Shown here: piece after piece, positions 5,591 to 7,918 of the stretch | Layout of the letters: each line of letters opens with the position of its first letter | How positions within the stretch are numbered: position 1 is the first letter of the stretch | Origin: JADJEI01 sp035328465 | GTDB lineage: Bacteria > Bacteroidota > Ignavibacteria > Ignavibacteriales > Ignavibacteriaceae | Assembly: GCA_035328465.1 (NCBI GenBank) | Contig: DAOLIQ010000116.1 | Coordinates: 1 to 7,918 of the forward strand | Length of the DNA: 7,918 bases | Direction of reading: 5' to 3' | The notes under the pieces: model-generated | The model's input: only the letters and a program-made list of their open reading frames with translations | Databases searched by the model: none | What the model was told of the DNA's origin: nothing | Position numbers and translations under genes: made by a program

Positions 5591-5598
5591 TAATTTTG
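5591..5598 (+). promoter_or_regulatory. Candidate -7 element for cysS
   Basis: TAATTTTG exactly fits TAnnTTTG and lies 57 bp before the cysS ATG, a distance similar to the candidates before gdhA and the 7279 gene. No -33 TTTG is seen 17-23 bp upstream, which lowers confidence. Confidence 0.3.
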
Positions 5599-5655
5599 AG
5601 TTATTTCAGTATATTTTAAATGAAAATGAAATTTGATAATTAATACGAAAAGAAA

Positions 5656-7065
5656 ATGCTAACACTTTATAACACTCTTACAAAAAAGAAAGAAGAATTT
5701 AAACCTCTTAACCCGCCGAATGTAAATTTTTACATTTGCGGACCAACTGTTTATGATTACTTCCACATTGGTAATGCACGGTCGTTTATTATTTCCGATA
5801 TGCTGCGAAGGTATCTTATCTATAAAGGCTACAAAGTAAAATTTGTAATGAACATAACAGACATTGATGATCGTATAATTAAAAAATCAATTGATGAAAA
5901 AATCAGCTTCGGCGAAGTCTCGGGAAAATATACCAGGGCTTTCTTAGAAGATATAAAAGCGTTGAAACTAAAACCTGCAGATGTAAATCCTAAAGCAACA
6001 GAACATATTGGAGAAATAATTAATCTCATCAAGACTCTCGAAGAAAAGAGAATCGCTTATAATGTTGATGGTGACGTTTTCTATGATGTTTCAAAATTCA
6101 AAGAATATGGAAAGCTAAGCGGAAAAAATTTAGAGCAGCTTGAATCAGGTGCAAGAGTTGAAATAAACGAAACTAAAAAAAACCCGCTTGATTTTGCTCT
6201 CTGGAAAAAAGCAAAACCCGGTGAACCTTCGTGGGAAAGCCCCTGGGGAGAAGGCAGACCCGGCTGGCACATCGAGTGCTCCGCAATGAGCTGCAAACAT
6301 CTTGGAGAATCTTTTGATATTCACGCAGGCGGAAATGATTTGATTTTCCCCCACCACGAAAATGAAATTGCGCAGAGCGAAGGTGCAACCGGAAAACCAT
6401 TCGTAAAGTACTGGCTGCATTTTGGTTTTCTTAATATCAATGAAGAAAAAATGTCAAAGTCACTTGGCAATTTTTTTACAGCGCGGGATATTCTAAAAAA
6501 TTACTCTGCAGAAGCGATAAGATTATTTTTTGCGCAGGCTTATTACCGTGGTCCACTGAATTTTAGTGATGAACTTTTGCAGGCAGCACAAAAGGGAGTA
6601 GAAAAGTTTGTCAACCTTGCACAGAAAATTAATGATGAATTGAAGAAAGACAATTCCGAAGGAGTTTATCCTGAAATAGGTATTAAAAAATATCAGGATG
6701 AATTTGAAGCAGTGATGGATGATGACTTTAACTCGGCGCAGGGCGTTGCAGTCATTTATGATTTTGCGAAAGAGGTAAATAGAATTATCGCTTCAGATGA
6801 AAAAATAAAAAAAGATTTTTTTATAGATGTGAAAAACTTCTTAACAAAAACCGCAGTGGATGTTTTAGGAATTATGAATTTCGAACCAACCGAAAAAGGT
6901 GGTGGTGAACTTGAAGATGCTTTAATAGAATTTTTAATTGAACTCCGCAACGATGCTAAAAAAGAAAAAAACTTTTCACTTGCAGATAAAATCCGCGACA
7001 GGATGAAAGAGATTGGTGTAGTGCTTCAGGATTCAAAAGATGGTACTACTTTTAAAAGGGTGTAG
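5656..7065 (+). CDS. cysS: Cysteinyl-tRNA synthetase
   Basis: This cytoplasmic class I synthetase charges tRNA-Cys with cysteine using ATP. The 469 residues match the family length (E. coli 461). The N-terminus (MLTLYNTLTKKKEEFKP) is the family's usual opening, supporting this start although upstream only a weak AAAAGAAA precedes the ATG. The Rossmann domain starts with FYICGPTVYDYFHIGNARSF (25-44), containing the HIGH signature as HIGN (37-40). Zinc and cysteine-recognition residues correspond to Cys28, Cys208, His233 and Glu237, with GWHIECSAMS (203-212) and FPHHENEIAQSE (231-242). KMSKS is at 265-269. The C-terminal helical and anticodon-binding region ends with the typical LADKIRDRMKEIGVVLQDSKDGTTFKR. 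All catalytic residues are present. No convincing terminator follows, so some read-through into the 7279 gene is possible, though that gene has its own promoter candidate. Confidence 0.98.
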   Translation: MLTLYNTLTKKKEEFKPLNPPNVNFYICGPTVYDYFHIGNARSFIISDMLRRYLIYKGYKVKFVMNITDIDDRIIKKSIDEKISFGEVSGKYTRAFLEDIKALKLKPADVNPKATEHIGEIINLIKTLEEKRIAYNVDGDVFYDVSKFKEYGKLSGKNLEQLESGARVEINETKKNPLDFALWKKAKPGEPSWESPWGEGRPGWHIECSAMSCKHLGESFDIHAGGNDLIFPHHENEIAQSEGATGKPFVKYWLHFGFLNINEEKMSKSLGNFFTARDILKNYSAEAIRLFFAQAYYRGPLNFSDELLQAAQKGVEKFVNLAQKINDELKKDNSEGVYPEIGIKKYQDEFEAVMDDDFNSAQGVAVIYDFAKEVNRIIASDEKIKKDFFIDVKNFLTKTAVDVLGIMNFEPTEKGGGELEDALIEFLIELRNDAKKEKNFSLADKIRDRMKEIGVVLQDSKDGTTFKRV

Positions 7066-7116
7066 TGCAATTTAAAAGATAGGTTTCATCCAATAATCAA
7101 CAGGCAGCAAATTTCT

Positions 7117-7161
7117 TTTTCTCAAAATTGAAAAAAACGATTTTCCCCGATGTTGAGAAAA
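7117..7161. repeat. 9-bp inverted repeat downstream of cysS
   Basis: TTTTCTCAA (7117-7125) and TTGAGAAAA (7153-7161) are perfect reverse complements around a 27-nt centre. The stem is A/T-rich and no clean T run follows immediately (ACATAAAAATATATT), so it is a poor intrinsic terminator. It may be a weak cysS 3' end structure or chance. The rest of the 7066-7278 gap holds only the promoter and start signals of the next gene. Confidence 0.3.
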
Positions 7162-7176
7162 CATAAAAATATATTC

Positions 7177-7209
7177 TTTGTTTTTTAAGGATTTTATATT
7201 TTAGTTTTG
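7177..7209 (+). promoter_or_regulatory. Candidate Bacteroidota-type promoter of the 7279 gene
   Basis: TTTG (7177-7180) and TAGTTTTG (7202-7209), separated by 21 bp, match both parts of the TTTG-N19-TAnnTTTG consensus; the -7 half is exact. Transcription would start near 7216, giving a leader of about 60 nt, close to that predicted for gdhA. This is the best promoter match in the window. Confidence 0.5.
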
Positions 7210-7278
7210 TGGTACAGTTGTTGGCAATTATTATCGAGTATAAAAGGAGTTAGGTCTAAATTATTATAAGGTTAAATA

Positions 7279-7908
7279 ATGAAAAAAATATTATTCATTT
7301 TATTATTTATTTCATTTGGTGTTATAGTAGCACAAGAGAACAAACCTTTTTCCGTTTTTAATATAGGCTTTTATGGCGGTATTAATTTTTATAATACAGA
7401 GAATATTAGAGGTGATTTTCTTGTAGAGCTTAAAGCGAATCTTATATCTTCATTTAAGCTGAAAGCATCTTGCGGTTTTTTCAGGACAATTGAACCATAC
7501 TCTTACACTGTAAGAAAATACTCTGAAAATATTATTGATACTCTTCCAAAATTTTTTGCAACTAAATATAATTTAGTAAGCAAAAATTATGATATTTTCC
7601 CGCTTACATTAGGCATTCAATATTTGATTGTTAATAGTATCTTCTCGCCATATCTTTCGGTAGATGCAGTTTATAACTTTATGAATACATTCATAGAGAC
7701 TTCGCCGTCTGAAGTCTGGTCTTATAATTCAATTGATGAGATACCTGATGAATTTAAGGAAAACCAAAAGGAGGAAGAGCTGCCGAATAATTCGTATGGA
7801 ATAATATTGGGAGCAGGCACTACATATCATATTTCTTCAAAATTAAATCTTGATATTAGATACTTAAACTGTACCCCATGTATTGGACAGAATACTAAGA
7901 TAATTTAA
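7279..7908 (+). CDS. Predicted exported outer-membrane barrel-like protein
   Basis: This 209-residue protein begins with a clear signal peptide (MKKILFILLFISFGVIVA, then QE), so it is exported. The mature part alternates short hydrophobic strands with aromatic and glycine residues: FNIGFYGGINFYN (27-39), DFLVELKANLISSFKLKASCGFF (46-68), FPLTLGIQYLIVNSIFSPYLSVDAVYNF (107-134) and YGIILGAGTTYHISSKLNLDIRYL (173-196). It resembles a small outer-membrane barrel family (OmpA/opacity-like fold), with an acidic loop (about 152-168) between strands. No catalytic motif is visible. AAGG (7268-7271) precedes the ATG by seven bases. The C-terminus, NCTPCIGQNTKII, lacks the aromatic last residue usual for barrels and ends just after a strand, so the protein may be cut short by the TAA at 7906. 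It is unrelated in sequence to the exported protein at 4362-4889. Confidence 0.65.
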   Translation: MKKILFILLFISFGVIVAQENKPFSVFNIGFYGGINFYNTENIRGDFLVELKANLISSFKLKASCGFFRTIEPYSYTVRKYSENIIDTLPKFFATKYNLVSKNYDIFPLTLGIQYLIVNSIFSPYLSVDAVYNFMNTFIETSPSEVWSYNSIDEIPDEFKENQKEEELPNNSYGIILGAGTTYHISSKLNLDIRYLNCTPCIGQNTKII

Positions 7909-7918
7909 TGTGTTATTG

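Noticed and set aside
6145..6420. Minus-strand frames within cysS
   Set aside because: cysS is intact with all its catalytic motifs, so these are antisense shadows.
1..7918. CRISPR array, tRNA or rRNA gene, transposase, toxin-antitoxin or defence genes
   Set aside because: Gaps were read on both strands; no spaced direct repeats of CRISPR type, no cloverleaf or rRNA-like sequence, and no matching protein motifs were seen.

Overview
The window is AT-rich chromosomal DNA, most likely from the Ignavibacteria or a neighbouring Bacteroidota/Chlorobi lineage. The main clue is the 601-residue secreted cytochrome, which ends in a type IX secretion (T9SS) sorting domain with the YPNPFNP motif. Supporting clues are several envelope proteins whose signal peptides end near a QQ or QE pair, and promoter-like sites matching the Bacteroidota -7 consensus TAnnTTTG. 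The assignment is inference from motifs, not from a database search.

Layout, left to right. Positions 1-171 are intergenic, with a short TATGATT array, an AT-rich 35-bp repeat and a terminator hairpin. Positions 172-1977 (minus) encode a seven-haem T9SS-exported cytochrome. Positions 1978-2931 form a long gap. It holds the cytochrome leader, a 33-bp hairpin, and a second, diverged copy of the same leader and start region that now opens only a 30-codon frame, probably a gene remnant. Positions 2932-4293 (plus) encode glutamate dehydrogenase, followed by a second copy of the 35-bp repeat and a classic UUCG-loop terminator. Two minus-strand genes of unknown function follow: a signal-peptide-bearing, probably beta-rich envelope protein (4362-4889) and a 151-residue protein with an internal repeat (4943-5398). 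They are probably one transcript. A divergent promoter region (5399-5655) carries an imperfect inverted repeat. Positions 5656-7065 (plus) encode cysteinyl-tRNA synthetase. Positions 7279-7908 (plus) encode a predicted outer-membrane barrel-like protein.

The genes do not form one pathway. gdhA (ammonia assimilation) and cysS (translation) are housekeeping genes among envelope genes. I saw no CRISPR array, tRNA, rRNA, transposase, toxin-antitoxin pair or defence system. The most interesting material is the exported cytochrome with mixed CX2CH and CX4CH haem sites, together with the duplicated leader upstream of it. Both leader copies keep two hairpins despite sequence divergence, which suggests a cis-acting RNA element.
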